64,000 nt of DNA from Oricola thermophila (GTDB lineage Bacteria; Pseudomonadota; Alphaproteobacteria; Rhizobiales; Rhizobiaceae): the NCBI RefSeq assembly GCF_013358405.1, contig NZ_CP054836.1, positions 2,046,001-2,110,000 on the forward strand. Direction: 5' to 3'. Position 1 is the stretch's first letter. Every line of letters begins with the position of its first letter. Below, one piece after another: positions 1-9,943 of the stretch. A program made the translations under genes and the position numbers. The notes beneath the pieces are model-generated. The model saw nothing but the letters and a program-made list of their open reading frames with translations. It was not told the origin of the DNA and made no database searches.

Positions 1-208
1 TCTCGACATCACCCAGGACAAGGATGGCAATATCGGGGTACGCGCCGGCAAGTATGTCCAGGACAATGTCTATCTCGATGTCGAGGCGGGCCAAAGCGGC
101 GGCGAGGCGTCGATCAATCTCGACATCACGGACAGCCTGACGGCAAGGGGTACCGTCGACACGGAGGGCGACTCCAAGCTCGGCATATTCTTCGAGAAGG
201 ACTACTAG
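1..208 (+). CDS. tamB: TamB-like translocation and assembly module protein, C-terminal end (partial)
   Basis: Only the last 68 residues are in the window (reading frame from base 2, stop TAG at 206-208). TamB is an inner-membrane-anchored envelope protein that works with the outer-membrane protein TamA and has a role in envelope lipid and protein homeostasis. The tail shows the alternating hydrophobic/polar beta pattern typical of the DUF490 C-terminus (KYVQDNVYLDVEAG, then SINLDITDSLTARG) and ends in FFEKDY, close to the aromatic ending usual in the family. The gene runs towards dxs on the other strand, so the two converge with a 14-base gap. The assignment rests on this short tail only. Confidence 0.72.
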   Translation, partial: LDITQDKDGNIGVRAGKYVQDNVYLDVEAGQSGGEASINLDITDSLTARGTVDTEGDSKLGIFFEKDY

Positions 209-222
209 CCCGGCGGAACCGG

Positions 223-2148
223 TCAGGCGCGCAGATCGACCGGCTTTGCCGCGTCCAGGCCAAGCGCCAACAAGGCCGCTCGCACGATGCCCGCCCTGTC
301 GAGACCGGCGAGCTCGTACATGCGTTCCGGCTTCGCCTGATCCACGAAGGCATCGGGCATGACCAGCGGGCGAACCTTCAGGCCGCCGTCGAGCAAGCCG
401 TTCTCCGCAAGGTACTGCAGGACATGACTGCCGAAACCGCCGACGGACCCCTCCTCGACAGTAATCAGCACCTCGTGCTCACGGGCCAGGCGCGAGACCA
501 GTTCCCGGTCGAGCGGCTTGGCGAAACGCGCATCGGCCACGGTCGCGGGCAGGCCATAGCTTTCCAGCTCCTCCGCCGCCAGCAGGGCTTCCTTCAGCCG
601 CGTGCCCAGCGAAAGGATCGCGATCTTGCTTCCCTCCCGCAATACGCGTCCCTTGCCGATTTCAAGCACCTCTCCCCGCTCCGGCAGTTCCACGCCGACA
701 CCCTCGCCGCGAGGATAGCGAAACGCTATCGGGCCCTCGTCGTAAGCCGCCGAGGTCCGCACCATGTGTTTCAGTTCCGCCTCGTCGGCCGCCGCCATGA
801 CGACAAAGCCGGGAAGACAGGCGAGAAACGCAACATCGAACGAACCCGCATGGGTCGCGCCGTCCGCTCCCACGAAACCGGCACGGTCGATCGGAAAGCG
901 CACGGGCAGCTTCTGGATCGCCACGTCGTGGACCACCTGGTCGTAGGCGCGCTGCAGGAAGGTCGAATAGATCGCCGCATACGGCTTCATGCCGTCCGCC
1001 GCCATCCCGGCGGCAAACGTCACGGCATGCTGCTCGGCTATGCCGACGTCATAGGTGCGGTCGGGGAACTCCTTCTCGAAGATGTCGACGCCGGTACCCG
1101 ACGGCATGGCCGCCGTGATCGCGACGATCCGATCGTCCTCGCGGCCTTCCTGCACGAGCGACTCTCCGAACACCTTGGTGTAGCTCGGAGCGTTGGGCTT
1201 CGGCTTTGCCTGGGCGCCGGTGATGACATCGAAGCGGCTGACGCCGTGGTACTTGTCCGCGGCCTGCTCGGCCGGCGCATAGCCCTTGCCCTTCTGCGTG
1301 ACACAGTGGATCAGCACCGGACCGGACATGTTGTCGCGCACGTTGCGCAGGACCGCCAGCAATGTCGGCAGGTCATGGCCGTCGATCGGGCCGATATGGT
1401 AGAAACCGAGTTCCTCGAACAAGGTGCCGCCGGTGACATAGCCGCGGGCGTGCTCGACTGCACGGGTGATCGCGCGGTCCATGCGGCGCCCGAGATAGGC
1501 GGTCAGCCGCTTTCCAAGATCGCGGATTCCCATATAGGTGGAGCCCGAAGCGAGCCGCGCCAGATAGGCGCTCATTGCGCCGGTGGGCGGCGCGATGGAC
1601 ATGTCGTTGTCGTTCAGGATGACGATCTGGCGCGCATTCAGCGAGCCGGCATTGTTCATGGCCTCGTAGGCCATGCCCGCCGACATGGCGCCGTCCCCGA
1701 TGACGGAAATCACGTGGCGCGGAATGTCCTGCAGGCGCGCGGCCTCGACCATTCCGAGACCGGCGGAAATGGATGTCGACGAATGGGCCGCGCCGAAGGG
1801 ATCGAACTCGCTTTCCGTGCGCTTGGTGAACCCCGAAAGCCCCCCTTCCTGGCGCAAGGTGCGAATACGGTCGCGGCGCCCGGTCAGTATCTTGTGGGGA
1901 TAGCACTGGTGGCCAACATCCCAGATCAGGCGATCATGCGGCGTCTGGAACACGTAATGGATCGCGATGGTCAGCTCGACGACGCCGAGGCCGGCACCGA
2001 GATGGCCGCCCGTGCGCGACACGGCATCGATCATCTCCGAACGCACCTCTTGCGCAAGGTCCGGCAGCAGCCTCTCTTCGAGATCGCGCAGGCGCGCGAC
2101 ATCGGTGATGCCGTCGAGAATGGGCGTATGCAGCGGAGAAGTACTCAA
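223..2148 (-). CDS. dxs: 1-deoxy-D-xylulose-5-phosphate synthase
   Basis: This cytoplasmic thiamine-diphosphate enzyme condenses pyruvate and glyceraldehyde-3-phosphate to DXP, the entry step of the MEP isoprenoid pathway and also a precursor for thiamine and pyridoxal. The 641-residue length is normal. The thiamine-diphosphate motif is visible as GDGAMSAG followed about 25 residues later by NDND. The transketolase pyrimidine domain carries the conserved [15 protein letters not shown]. The start MSTSPLHTP fits the family, with the first conserved block (LPDLAQEVR) soon after. It lies 119 bases downstream of the putative reductoisomerase-like gene at 2268-3590 on the same strand, so the first two MEP steps may be co-transcribed. 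Confidence 0.96.
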   Translation of the reverse strand: MSTSPLHTPILDGITDVARLRDLEERLLPDLAQEVRSEMIDAVSRTGGHLGAGLGVVELTIAIHYVFQTPHDRLIWDVGHQCYPHKILTGRRDRIRTLRQEGGLSGFTKRTESEFDPFGAAHSSTSISAGLGMVEAARLQDIPRHVISVIGDGAMSAGMAYEAMNNAGSLNARQIVILNDNDMSIAPPTGAMSAYLARLASGSTYMGIRDLGKRLTAYLGRRMDRAITRAVEHARGYVTGGTLFEELGFYHIGPIDGHDLPTLLAVLRNVRDNMSGPVLIHCVTQKGKGYAPAEQAADKYHGVSRFDVITGAQAKPKPNAPSYTKVFGESLVQEGREDDRIVAITAAMPSGTGVDIFEKEFPDRTYDVGIAEQHAVTFAAGMAADGMKPYAAIYSTFLQRAYDQVVHDVAIQKLPVRFPIDRAGFVGADGATHAGSFDVAFLACLPGFVVMAAADEAELKHMVRTSAAYDEGPIAFRYPRGEGVGVELPERGEVLEIGKGRVLREGSKIAILSLGTRLKEALLAAEELESYGLPATVADARFAKPLDRELVSRLAREHEVLITVEEGSVGGFGSHVLQYLAENGLLDGGLKVRPLVMPDAFVDQAKPERMYELAGLDRAGIVRAALLALGLDAAKPVDLRA

Positions 2149-2267
2149 TTCATCAGTCCGTGTTGACGCTCAGCCTTAGCCGATATGGTGCCCCGACGAC
2201 AAGCGAGCCAGGCAACTTGCAGTGAAACTTGGCGGCAGAAAGGCCCATTTCAACTCGTGATTGCCCA

Positions 2268-3590
2268 TCAGGCGAACAAGGCATCCTGGCGCGCGCGCAA
2301 TTCGGCAATCAGGGATCCCTCTTTCGGCTTCGCATTTTCCCAGGTGAGCAATTCGCCCTTGGCTATCGGTTTCAGCGCGGTGCCGTTCTCTAGAAGCCCG
2401 CAGGGAATGGCACCGCTGCGCTTCGCATCCTCTGCGGTGAGCGTCCAGGAGCGATAGCAGTACTGACCGACCGCGTCGAGCGTCTCGCCCGCGGCAATAT
2501 CGCGCTTGGCGACCGCGCAAACCTCGGCCACGCGGCGCGGCAGGGGCACCATGTCTCGCCTGCCGTGCAGGACGACCCGCGCCGCCGTCAGCGGCACTTC
2601 GAGCGAGGTCAGGTGGTAGGGACGGTGAAAGGTGAAGTAGGGTCCCTCGCCCATCTTGAGATCGGCCATGCGTTCGTGGATCCGCGGATGCTCCGCCTTC
2701 ACGATGACGAACACGCCGGGAGAGACGCCCTTGCCGATGGAGTAGTCCACGCAGCCGGGCTTCGAAAGAACGCCGCCATCCTCCCGCGGAATCAGTACCG
2801 AGGAAAGCTGGTCAACGGTCGCGCGCGGTCCGTGCATGCCCGGCACGTCCGGAACCAGCCCCGTGGCGTTTGCGATCGCCGCCATCTCGACCATCGTCTT
2901 GGAACCGTCGACGAACTCGACCAGCATCCGGACATTCATGTTCCGCCGGTCGGCTTCCTCCTGATAGTCGTCGGGGACCGCGTCGAAGTTCAGGGGGTTG
3001 TTCTTACCCTTGCCGGCACAGACCACCGAATGGCCCATGGCGGTGACGAACTCGATAAGTTCCATGCATGACGACGGCTCGTCCCCGGCGCCGAGCGTGT
3101 AGATCACGCCGGCCTTGTCGGCCTCGTGCTTCAAGTACGGGCCGATGCAGACATCGCATTCGACATTCATCATGATGAGATGCTTGCCGTGGCGGATCGT
3201 CCGCATGCCGATATCCGCCCCCGCCTCGGGCACGCCCGTGGCGTCGATGACAACGTCAATCATGCCGTGCGAGAGCGCGAGATCCATGTCCTGCGTAACG
3301 GCGATCTTGCCGGCTTCCATCGCGGCGGACATCTGGTCGTGGGTGGATACTTCGCAGGTATGGCCCTTTTCGCCATAGGCCAGTTCCGCGCCCAGAGCCG
3401 CCCTGCCGGGCGTGCGTTCCACAACGGCGCCAACGCAGATGCCCTTCATCTGCGCCACCTGCGTGAAGATGTCGGTGCCCATCTCGCCCGTGCCGACAAG
3501 TCCGATACGGATCGGCTTGTCCGACAAGGCGCGCTCTTGCAGTTCCGCGGCAAGGCCGGTCAGGGCAACATTGGGGGGCGGTATCGGCAT
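2268..3590 (-). CDS. drl: DXP reductoisomerase-like (DRL) protein; COG4091 family, Rossmann plus SAF domain
   Basis: This 440-residue NAD(P)-dependent oxidoreductase has a homoserine-dehydrogenase-like Rossmann domain with GxGxxG at residues 33-38 (GTGEMG) and a C-terminal SAF-type segment (about 365-430, with AKRDIAAGETLD and GLLENGTALKPIAKGE). Generic annotation would call it a predicted homoserine dehydrogenase with SAF domain. A member of this family in Brucella abortus, DRL, is known to convert DXP to MEP in organisms lacking classical DXR. Here the gene sits directly upstream of dxs on the same strand, which is the context expected for DRL. I infer DRL function from family plus neighbour. 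The alternative is a sugar-acid or polyol oxidoreductase of the same family. No classical dxr is in the window, but the rest of the genome is not visible. Confidence 0.72.
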   Translation of the reverse strand: MPIPPPNVALTGLAAELQERALSDKPIRIGLVGTGEMGTDIFTQVAQMKGICVGAVVERTPGRAALGAELAYGEKGHTCEVSTHDQMSAAMEAGKIAVTQDMDLALSHGMIDVVIDATGVPEAGADIGMRTIRHGKHLIMMNVECDVCIGPYLKHEADKAGVIYTLGAGDEPSSCMELIEFVTAMGHSVVCAGKGKNNPLNFDAVPDDYQEEADRRNMNVRMLVEFVDGSKTMVEMAAIANATGLVPDVPGMHGPRATVDQLSSVLIPREDGGVLSKPGCVDYSIGKGVSPGVFVIVKAEHPRIHERMADLKMGEGPYFTFHRPYHLTSLEVPLTAARVVLHGRRDMVPLPRRVAEVCAVAKRDIAAGETLDAVGQYCYRSWTLTAEDAKRSGAIPCGLLENGTALKPIAKGELLTWENAKPKEGSLIAELRARQDALFA

Positions 3591-3655
3591 CGAATTCCAG
3601 AGTTCAGGCGCGGGACAATTCCGCCCGCGATTCCGCCCCCTTCTTCACCAAAGAC

Positions 3656-3710
3656 GCCGGGAAAGCAACCGCGGATGCATGCGAGGCGCATCCGCGTCGC
3701 CCTTCCCGGC
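3656..3710. other. Nested perfect inverted repeat between galU and drl
   Basis: Two stems are nested. The outer arms are GCCGGGAA at 3656-3663 and TTCCCGGC at 3703-3710. The inner arms are CGCGGATGC at 3670-3678 and GCATCCGCG at 3688-3696, with a nine-base loop. The internal loop is symmetrical, six bases on each side. It lies in the 187-base gap after galU and before drl, both on the minus strand. There is no T-tract next to it, so it is not a textbook intrinsic terminator. It could be a terminator of another type, an RNA-processing site or a dispersed intergenic palindrome. Confidence 0.6.
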
Positions 3711-3777
3711 AATGCCTGTGGTCTTCCACATCAATGCGTCAGGCACATGATCCTGAGGCGGCGATTCTAGCGCATCC

Positions 3778-4650
3778 TCACAGATCGAGCGACTTGATCA
3801 GATCCGCGAGCTCGTCGCGCACATCCTCGTGTTTCAGAGCCAACATGATGTTGGCCTCCAGGAATCCGAACTTGGAACCGCAGTCATAGGTGCGTCCGTC
3901 GAACGCAATTCCGTAGAAGGGCTCCGACTTCATCATGGCCAGCATCGCATCGGTCAACTGGATCTCGCCGCCGGCGCCGGTAGCCTGGTTGGCCAGACGG
4001 TCCATGATGCCCGGCTGCAGGATGTAGCGACCGTTGATGTAGAGGTTGGACGGTGCCGTGCCGGGGGCCGGCTTCTCCACCATGTCGGTGATCTCGAAGG
4101 CCCTTCCCTTCTCCGGGCCGGTAGCAACGATGCCGTATTTGTGCGCAAGCTCCGGCGTCGTCTCCTGGACCGAGATGATGTTGCCGCCGACCTCGTCATA
4201 GGCGTCCATCATCTGCTTCAGGCAGCCCGGCTTGCCGTCCATCACCATATCCGGGAGCAGGACCGCGAACGGCTCGTCGCCGACAATGTCGCGAGCGCAC
4301 CAGACAGCGTGACCGAGGCCAAGCGGTTTCTGTTGCCTGGTGAAGCTGACCTGCCCGGCGCCGGGCGTTTCCCTGTCAAGCCGCTCTGCTGCAGCGTCCT
4401 TGCCTCTTTGCCGCAGGGTTGCGTCCAGTTCGTACTGATAGTCGAAATGGTCCTCGATCAGGACCTTCCCCCGCCCCGTCACGAAGATGACATGCTCGAT
4501 ACCGGCCTCGAATGCTTCGTCGACACAATATTGCACAACGGGCCGGTCCACGACGGGCAGCATCTCCTTGGGAAGCGCCTTCGTTGCCGGTAGGAACCGT
4601 GTTCCCAGTCCAGCGACGGGTATTACGGCTTTGCGAACGGGTTTGGCCAT
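3778..4650 (-). CDS. galU: UTP--glucose-1-phosphate uridylyltransferase
   Basis: The enzyme makes UDP-glucose from UTP and glucose-1-phosphate, the donor for surface glycans and the likely substrate of the UDP-sulfoquinovose-synthase-like protein at 12324-13475. The 290-residue length is normal. The nucleotide-binding N-terminus is intact (PVAGLGTRFLPATKALPKEM), as are VDRPVVQYCVDEA and the later EKPAPG and GGEIQLTDA blocks typical of bacterial GalU. The gene is divergent from cysQ, with a 233-base gap that must hold promoters for both. It lies upstream of drl-dxs on the same strand but is separated from them by the nested palindrome. Confidence 0.96.
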   Translation of the reverse strand: MAKPVRKAVIPVAGLGTRFLPATKALPKEMLPVVDRPVVQYCVDEAFEAGIEHVIFVTGRGKVLIEDHFDYQYELDATLRQRGKDAAAERLDRETPGAGQVSFTRQQKPLGLGHAVWCARDIVGDEPFAVLLPDMVMDGKPGCLKQMMDAYDEVGGNIISVQETTPELAHKYGIVATGPEKGRAFEITDMVEKPAPGTAPSNLYINGRYILQPGIMDRLANQATGAGGEIQLTDAMLAMMKSEPFYGIAFDGRTYDCGSKFGFLEANIMLALKHEDVRDELADLIKSLDL

Positions 4651-4883
4651 GTCGGTCGGATGCCTCCTGTGGTTGTGAGCGGGATTACCTTACGGCATGG
4701 AGTTTTCGCGCCGCAACATACAAACAAATGACGAAAGACGTAAGCTCCACGGAAAAGCCCGCCCGGGCCGGTCCCTTTTACTGGTGGACACGTTACGAAA
4801 CAGGCAACCATCGGGTTGTTCGCGTGGCGCCGATGCCTAAATAGTCGCCGGCATCCATCATTCTCCCTTCCGCGGGTGCCCCA

Positions 4884-5675
4884 ATGACCGATTTCCCCAT
4901 CCAGGATCTCATGCAGATAACGCGCCAGGCCGGCGACACGGCCATGGCGATCTATTCGCGCAAACATGACGTCGCGATCAAGGAAGACAACAGCCCGGTG
5001 ACGGAAGCGGACCTCGCGGTGGACAACCTGCTCTTTCCCGCCCTGACCGAACGATATCCGGAAATACCCGTCGTCACCGAAGAACGCGCGGCTACCCAGA
5101 GCATCGAACCGGGCCGCGGACGCTTCTTCCTCGTGGATCCGATCGACGGCACGAAGGAATTCATCAACAAGACCGGCGAATTCACGATCAACATTGCGCT
5201 GATCGAGGACGGCCATCCCGTCGCCGGCATCGTTCATGCCCCGGCAGCGGGCAGGATGTTCGTCGGCACGTCGAGCGGCGGCGCCTACGAGATCGACGAG
5301 GATGGCACATCACGCGAGATCCGGGTCCGCGCTTGCGAGGCGAATCTGACTGCGGTCGCGAGCCGTTCGCACATGACGGAAGACACGGAACTGTTCATTT
5401 CGGAAAATAAAATCGGCAATTGCGTCAATGCGGGATCGTCACTGAAATTTTGTCTTGTAGCCGCCGGAGAAGCGGACATTTATCCCCGTTTCGGACCGAC
5501 GATGGAATGGGATACTGCCGCCGGACACGCCGTTCTGTCAGCTGCCGGCGGCCGGGTTTTGACATGCGACGGCTCGCCGCTTAGCTACGGCAAACCGAAG
5601 TTCAGAAACCCCTATTTCATAGCCGCATCGCCCACAGCACGATACACCATCCCGGTCACCATAAAGAGCATCTGA
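4884..5675 (+). CDS. cysQ: 3'(2'),5'-bisphosphate nucleotidase CysQ
   Basis: This inositol-monophosphatase-fold phosphatase hydrolyses PAP, the by-product of PAPS-dependent sulfotransfer and of sulfate reduction, and so prevents product inhibition. The metal-binding motif [12 protein letters not shown] is present, as is the second motif near the C-terminus ([17 protein letters not shown]). The 263-residue length is normal for CysQ. It is the first gene of a plus-strand operon with cysD and cysNC. PAP clearance is of direct use to the sulfotransferase encoded at 20647-21720. The start ATG at 4884 lacks a strong Shine-Dalgarno sequence, but the conserved region begins soon after it. Confidence 0.93.
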   Translation: MTDFPIQDLMQITRQAGDTAMAIYSRKHDVAIKEDNSPVTEADLAVDNLLFPALTERYPEIPVVTEERAATQSIEPGRGRFFLVDPIDGTKEFINKTGEFTINIALIEDGHPVAGIVHAPAAGRMFVGTSSGGAYEIDEDGTSREIRVRACEANLTAVASRSHMTEDTELFISENKIGNCVNAGSSLKFCLVAAGEADIYPRFGPTMEWDTAAGHAVLSAAGGRVLTCDGSPLSYGKPKFRNPYFIAASPTARYTIPVTIKSI

Positions 5676-5728
5676 GTGTGTCCCGCCGCAGATGCGGTGC
5701 GGTATCGATCTCACGGAGCAACTCCCGC

Positions 5729-6631
5729 ATGACAACCCTCACCCATCTTCAAAGGCTGGAAGCGGAGAGCATCCACATCATGCGCGAGGTTGTCGCCGAG
5801 GCCGACAATCCCGTGATGCTCTACTCCATCGGCAAGGATTCGGCCGTCATGCTGCACCTGGCGCTGAAGGCCTTCTATCCGTCAAAACCACCATTCCCGC
5901 TGATGCATGTCGACACGACCTGGAAGTTCCGTGACATGATCGCGTTCAGGGACCGGATCGCGGCGAAGCACGGCCTCGAACTGATCGTGCATGTCAACGA
6001 GGACGGCGTACGGCAGGGTATCGGTCCGTTCACTCACGGTTCTGCCGTGCATACCGACGTCATGAAGACGCAGGCGCTCAAGCAGGCGCTCGACAAGCAC
6101 AAGTTCGACGTCGCGTTCGGGGGAGCCCGGCGAGACGAGGAAAAGTCGCGCGCCAAGGAGCGCATATTCTCCTTCCGCACCGCGGAGCACAGGTGGGACC
6201 CGAAGAACCAGCGCCCGGAGCTGTGGCGTCTCTTCAACGCGCGGAAGAACAAGGGCGAATCGATCCGGGTGTTCCCGCTGTCGAACTGGACCGAACTCGA
6301 CATCTGGCAGTACATCCACCTGGAAGGGATCGACATCGTGCCGCTCTATTTCGCCGCCAAGAGGCCGGTCGTCGAGCGAGACGGCGTGCTCATCATGGTT
6401 GACGACGATCGCATGGAGCTGCTGCCCGGCGAAACCGTGCAGGAAAAGATGGTCCGGTTCCGCACGCTCGGCTGCTACCCGCTGACCGGCGGCATCGAGA
6501 GCGATGCCTCGACACTACCCGAAATCATACAGGAGATGCTCCTGACCACGACCTCGGAACGGCAGGGACGCGTCATAGACCACGACCAGGCCGCCTCGAT
6601 GGAGAAGAAGAAGCAGGAAGGCTATTTCTGA
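5729..6631 (+). CDS. cysD: Sulfate adenylyltransferase subunit 2
   Basis: CysD is the catalytic PP-loop ATP-pyrophosphatase subunit of ATP sulfurylase. With CysN it makes adenosine-5'-phosphosulfate (APS) from sulfate and ATP. The PP-loop [14 protein letters not shown] and the conserved [15 protein letters not shown] are visible. I place the start at ATG 5729 ([13 protein letters not shown], 300 residues), because this matches the usual CysD/NodP N-terminus. An upstream in-frame start at 5678 would add 17 arginine- and serine-rich residues not seen in the family. The stop overlaps the cysNC start (TGATG), implying translational coupling of the two subunits. Confidence 0.96.
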   Translation: MTTLTHLQRLEAESIHIMREVVAEADNPVMLYSIGKDSAVMLHLALKAFYPSKPPFPLMHVDTTWKFRDMIAFRDRIAAKHGLELIVHVNEDGVRQGIGPFTHGSAVHTDVMKTQALKQALDKHKFDVAFGGARRDEEKSRAKERIFSFRTAEHRWDPKNQRPELWRLFNARKNKGESIRVFPLSNWTELDIWQYIHLEGIDIVPLYFAAKRPVVERDGVLIMVDDDRMELLPGETVQEKMVRFRTLGCYPLTGGIESDASTLPEIIQEMLLTTTSERQGRVIDHDQAASMEKKKQEGYF

Positions 6632-8541
6632 TGGCGCACAAATCCGACCTCATCGCCTCAGACATCGAAGCATACCTGAAGTCACAGGAAGAAAAGTCCC
6701 TGCTGCGCTTCATCACCTGCGGCAGCGTCGACGACGGCAAGTCGACGTTGATCGGCCGCCTGCTCTATGAATCGAAGCTGATCTTCGAGGACCAGTTGTC
6801 CGCGCTCGAAGCCGACTCGAAGAAGATGGGCACACAGGGCGACCGTATCGATTTCGCCCTCCTCGTGGACGGCCTCGCATCGGAGCGCGAACAGGGCATC
6901 ACGATCGACGTCGCCTACCGCTTCTTCTCGACGGAGAAACGCAAGTTCATCGTGGCGGACACGCCCGGACACGAGCAGTACACGCGCAACATGGCAACCG
7001 GCGCGTCGACCGCCGACCTGGCCATCATCCTGATCGATGCGCGAAAGGGCATCCTCACGCAAACGAGGCGTCACTCGTTCATCGTGTCACGGCTCGGCAT
7101 CGAGAATGTCGTGCTCGCGGTCAACAAGATGGATCTCGTCGGCTACTCGCAGCAGGTCTTTTCCGACATCGAGATCGCTTATCGCGCATTCGCGCGCGAG
7201 CTCGGCGGGATAGAGCACATCACCGCGATACCCATTTCCGCGCTCGAAGGCGACAATGTCGTCGAGCACGGCGAGGCCATGGGCTGGTACACGGGACCAA
7301 CCCTGCTCGAGCACCTTGAAACCGTCGGCGTGCGCGACGCCGCGCAAAGCAAGCCGTTCCGCATGCCCGTGCAGTGGGTCAACCGGCCCAATCTCGATTT
7401 CCGCGGATTCTCCGGCTTCGTCACGTCCGGCGTCATCCGCCCGGGCGACCGCATCAAGGTGCTGCCCTCCGCGAAGGAAAGCACGATCAAGCGCATCGTC
7501 ACCATGGACGGGGATCTCGACGAGGCCGTCGCAGGCCAGTCCGTGACATTGACGCTGGAAGACGAGATCGACATCTCGCGCGGAGACATGATCTGCGCGG
7601 CCGGCGACCCGACCGAGGTCGCGACCCAGTTCGAGACGACCATTCTGTGGATGGCCGACGAGCCGATGTTCCCGGGCCGCCCCTATATCCTGAAGATCGG
7701 CACGACCACGGTGAACGCCACGATCACCAGGCCCAAGTACCGGATCGACGTCAACACGCTGGCCCATGAAGCCGCGCACGAGCTCGATCTGAACGAGGTC
7801 GGCGTCTGCAACATTTCGGTGGACCGCGCGATTCCGTTCGATGCCTACAACGACAACCGGGATACCGGCGGGTTCATTCTCATCGACAAGATCACGAACT
7901 CCACCGTCGGCATGGGAATGATCCATTTCGCACTGCGCCGATCGTCCAACGTGCACTGGCAGGCGCTTGACGTGGACCGGACCACCCGGGCCGCAATAAA
8001 GGGACAGAAGCCGATCGTGCTCTGGTTCACCGGCCTGTCCGGCTCCGGCAAGTCGACGATCGCCAACATCGTCGACCGCAAGCTGATCGCGCGCGGCGCG
8101 CACACGACGATCCTGGACGGTGACAACGTGCGCCACGGGCTGAACAAGGATCTCGGCTTCACCGACGCGGACCGGGTGGAAAACATCCGCAGGGTGGCGG
8201 AAGTCGCGAAGCTGATGACCGACGCCGGCCTCATCACCCTCGTGTCCTTCATCTCGCCGTTCCGGGCGGAGCGCCGTATGGCGCGCGAACTGATGGGCGA
8301 GAACGAGTTCAAGGTGGTCCATGTCGACACGCCGCTGGAAGTGGCGGAACAGAGAGACGTCAAGGGTCTCTACAAGAAGGCGCGCGACGGGAAGATCAAG
8401 AACTTCACCGGAATCGATTCGCCTTACGAGCGGCCCGAGAATGCGGCCATCACGATCGACACGACAAAGACCTCTCCCGAGGAGGCGGCAGACGTGATCA
8501 TCAGTCACCTGGAGGATTGGGGCGTCATCGCCCGGGAATAG
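6631..8541 (+). CDS. cysNC: Bifunctional sulfate adenylyltransferase subunit 1 / adenylylsulfate kinase
   Basis: This is a 636-residue fusion. Residues 1 to about 440 are the CysN GTPase, with G1 GSVDDGKS at 31-38, the switch-II DTPGHEQ and NKMD. The C-terminus, from about 455, is the CysC APS kinase with a P-loop GLSGSGKST near 468. The protein drives APS formation by GTP hydrolysis and phosphorylates APS to PAPS. The same fused layout is seen in rhizobial NodQ and many alphaproteobacterial CysNC proteins. PAPS serves sulfotransferases as well as assimilation. In this window the only visible PAPS consumer is the sulfotransferase of the polysaccharide locus. The start overlaps cysD by one base. 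Confidence 0.97.
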   Translation: MAHKSDLIASDIEAYLKSQEEKSLLRFITCGSVDDGKSTLIGRLLYESKLIFEDQLSALEADSKKMGTQGDRIDFALLVDGLASEREQGITIDVAYRFFSTEKRKFIVADTPGHEQYTRNMATGASTADLAIILIDARKGILTQTRRHSFIVSRLGIENVVLAVNKMDLVGYSQQVFSDIEIAYRAFARELGGIEHITAIPISALEGDNVVEHGEAMGWYTGPTLLEHLETVGVRDAAQSKPFRMPVQWVNRPNLDFRGFSGFVTSGVIRPGDRIKVLPSAKESTIKRIVTMDGDLDEAVAGQSVTLTLEDEIDISRGDMICAAGDPTEVATQFETTILWMADEPMFPGRPYILKIGTTTVNATITRPKYRIDVNTLAHEAAHELDLNEVGVCNISVDRAIPFDAYNDNRDTGGFILIDKITNSTVGMGMIHFALRRSSNVHWQALDVDRTTRAAIKGQKPIVLWFTGLSGSGKSTIANIVDRKLIARGAHTTILDGDNVRHGLNKDLGFTDADRVENIRRVAEVAKLMTDAGLITLVSFISPFRAERRMARELMGENEFKVVHVDTPLEVAEQRDVKGLYKKARDGKIKNFTGIDSPYERPENAAITIDTTKTSPEEAADVIISHLEDWGVIARE

Positions 8542-8572
8542 CCGACAGGCGCCGGACGCGAGGCCGCCCCTG

Positions 8573-9832
8573 TCAGGCCAGCTTCCCGGGGGTGGCCGAG
8601 GACGCTATCACGACCAGAAGCGTCACGAACGCAGCATCCATGAGGTCATGTTCGAACATGATCCCGGCCGTTCCGCTCACGGCATAGCAGATCGTGACGA
8701 TCATCCCCGCGGCAAGGCGCGGCGACCAAGAAGCGTCGCGGGGCGCCATGAGGGATAGCCATACGGGTGCGGTCAGCATGACGAGCAGGACGACAAGGCC
8801 CGCGACACCCGCGTCCACGACAGCGGCGAGATACGCATTGTGGGGATGGGTAAAGCGGACGAGATGGCGGTACTGCTCGGGGACGTGAGCGCGCACGGCT
8901 TCCATGCGGTCCGCGACGCCATAGCCGGCGAGCGGCGCGTGCCGTATCGCCTCCCACGCACCGCGATACAACAGAATGCGCAGGCCCAGGGATGAATCGT
9001 AGTTCCGGGCCTCCTCCATCTGCGCAATGTCTTCGCCAACCGCGCGCACGCGGTCCAGCACCATGTCGGCCCCCGCAAAGAGGCCGATCGACATGACCAC
9101 CATCGCGGCCGCAGCCCCGGACAGGACGACGCGGCGGGGCAATGCGTGGGCCGCCGCCCACATGACGACCATCGAGAGAAACGGCAAGGCCAGCCACATG
9201 GTGCGCCGGCCGGAGACAACGACGCAGAATACCATCGCGAAAAATGCGAGCACGCCCAGCCAACGTCGCCGTTTCGAGGATGCCATCACGTTCAGGGTTC
9301 CGATGGAACCGAACAGCGCCGCCATGGCGGCAAAGACGTTCGCATTGCCGCAGAACAATTCCGGACGGCCATTGACGAGCAGCATCTCGACGGCCGAGGC
9401 CGGCGCCGCGACGACGACGGAAAATCCGGCCCCGAGAACGAACATGTCGAAAAGCGCCCGGCCGTCGGAAATCCGCGCTCGCAAGAGGTAGAAGACGGGG
9501 GCAAAGAAGATCAGCAGTCCCGGCCAGTGGCGCGCGCCTTCCAGCCCCGAATGGTAGACGGTGAAGCCGAGCTTCACGCCGCCATAGGCCGCACTCGCCG
9601 CCACGCAGCCAATGGCGACGCGGCCCAGCCGGAACGGGTATCTTCCGGCGGCCGTCGAGATGACGTTCCAGACGAAGGCGGCCCAGAGCAGGACAGAGAG
9701 TGCGCTGCCGAAGATCGGCGCGACGAACCCGGCAAGAACCCCCCAGATCCGGTCATTGCGCTTGATGCCGTTCATTCCGCGCAGCGATCCGAAGATCCTG
9801 CGCGGATCAAATTCCAGCGGCGCGCTCAACAT
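8573..9832 (-). CDS. O-antigen polymerase/ligase-like membrane protein (Wzy/WaaL family)
   Basis: This is a polytopic inner-membrane protein with many hydrophobic segments and one large periplasmic loop, rich in charged residues, after LDRVRAVGEDIAQMEE. The loop contains the block GLRILLYRGAWEAIRHAPLAGYG and ends with FTHPHNAYLAAVVDAG. The H-P-H-N-x-Y/F-L motif is typical of the Wzy_C (O-antigen ligase) domain. Such proteins polymerise repeat units or ligate glycan to lipid A-core. I use ATG 9832. TTG at 9928 and ATG at 9778 are in-frame alternatives. The gene converges with cysNC and marks the left edge of the polysaccharide locus. Polymerase and ligase cannot be told apart from sequence alone. 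Confidence 0.82.
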   Translation of the reverse strand: MLSAPLEFDPRRIFGSLRGMNGIKRNDRIWGVLAGFVAPIFGSALSVLLWAAFVWNVISTAAGRYPFRLGRVAIGCVAASAAYGGVKLGFTVYHSGLEGARHWPGLLIFFAPVFYLLRARISDGRALFDMFVLGAGFSVVVAAPASAVEMLLVNGRPELFCGNANVFAAMAALFGSIGTLNVMASSKRRRWLGVLAFFAMVFCVVVSGRRTMWLALPFLSMVVMWAAAHALPRRVVLSGAAAAMVVMSIGLFAGADMVLDRVRAVGEDIAQMEEARNYDSSLGLRILLYRGAWEAIRHAPLAGYGVADRMEAVRAHVPEQYRHLVRFTHPHNAYLAAVVDAGVAGLVVLLVMLTAPVWLSLMAPRDASWSPRLAAGMIVTICYAVSGTAGIMFEHDLMDAAFVTLLVVIASSATPGKLA

Positions 9833-9943
9833 CGGCGCATTTCCGGAGGCGAGTTTCTCTCGAGTGTCATTGCGTAGTTTGCCCCACCAACAGTCTTCCG
9901 GCGCCCCAGGCCGACCGGATTGCGCCAATGGCCGACGCCCCTT

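Noticed and set aside
2268..3590. Homoserine dehydrogenase for threonine/methionine synthesis
   Set aside because: The C-terminal SAF-type domain and pairing with dxs fit the DRL/COG4091 family better than a biosynthetic homoserine dehydrogenase.
8544..8574. Terminator between cysNC and the polymerase-like gene
   Set aside because: Only a six-base GACAGG/CCTGTC stem with a large loop and no T-tract; too weak to call.
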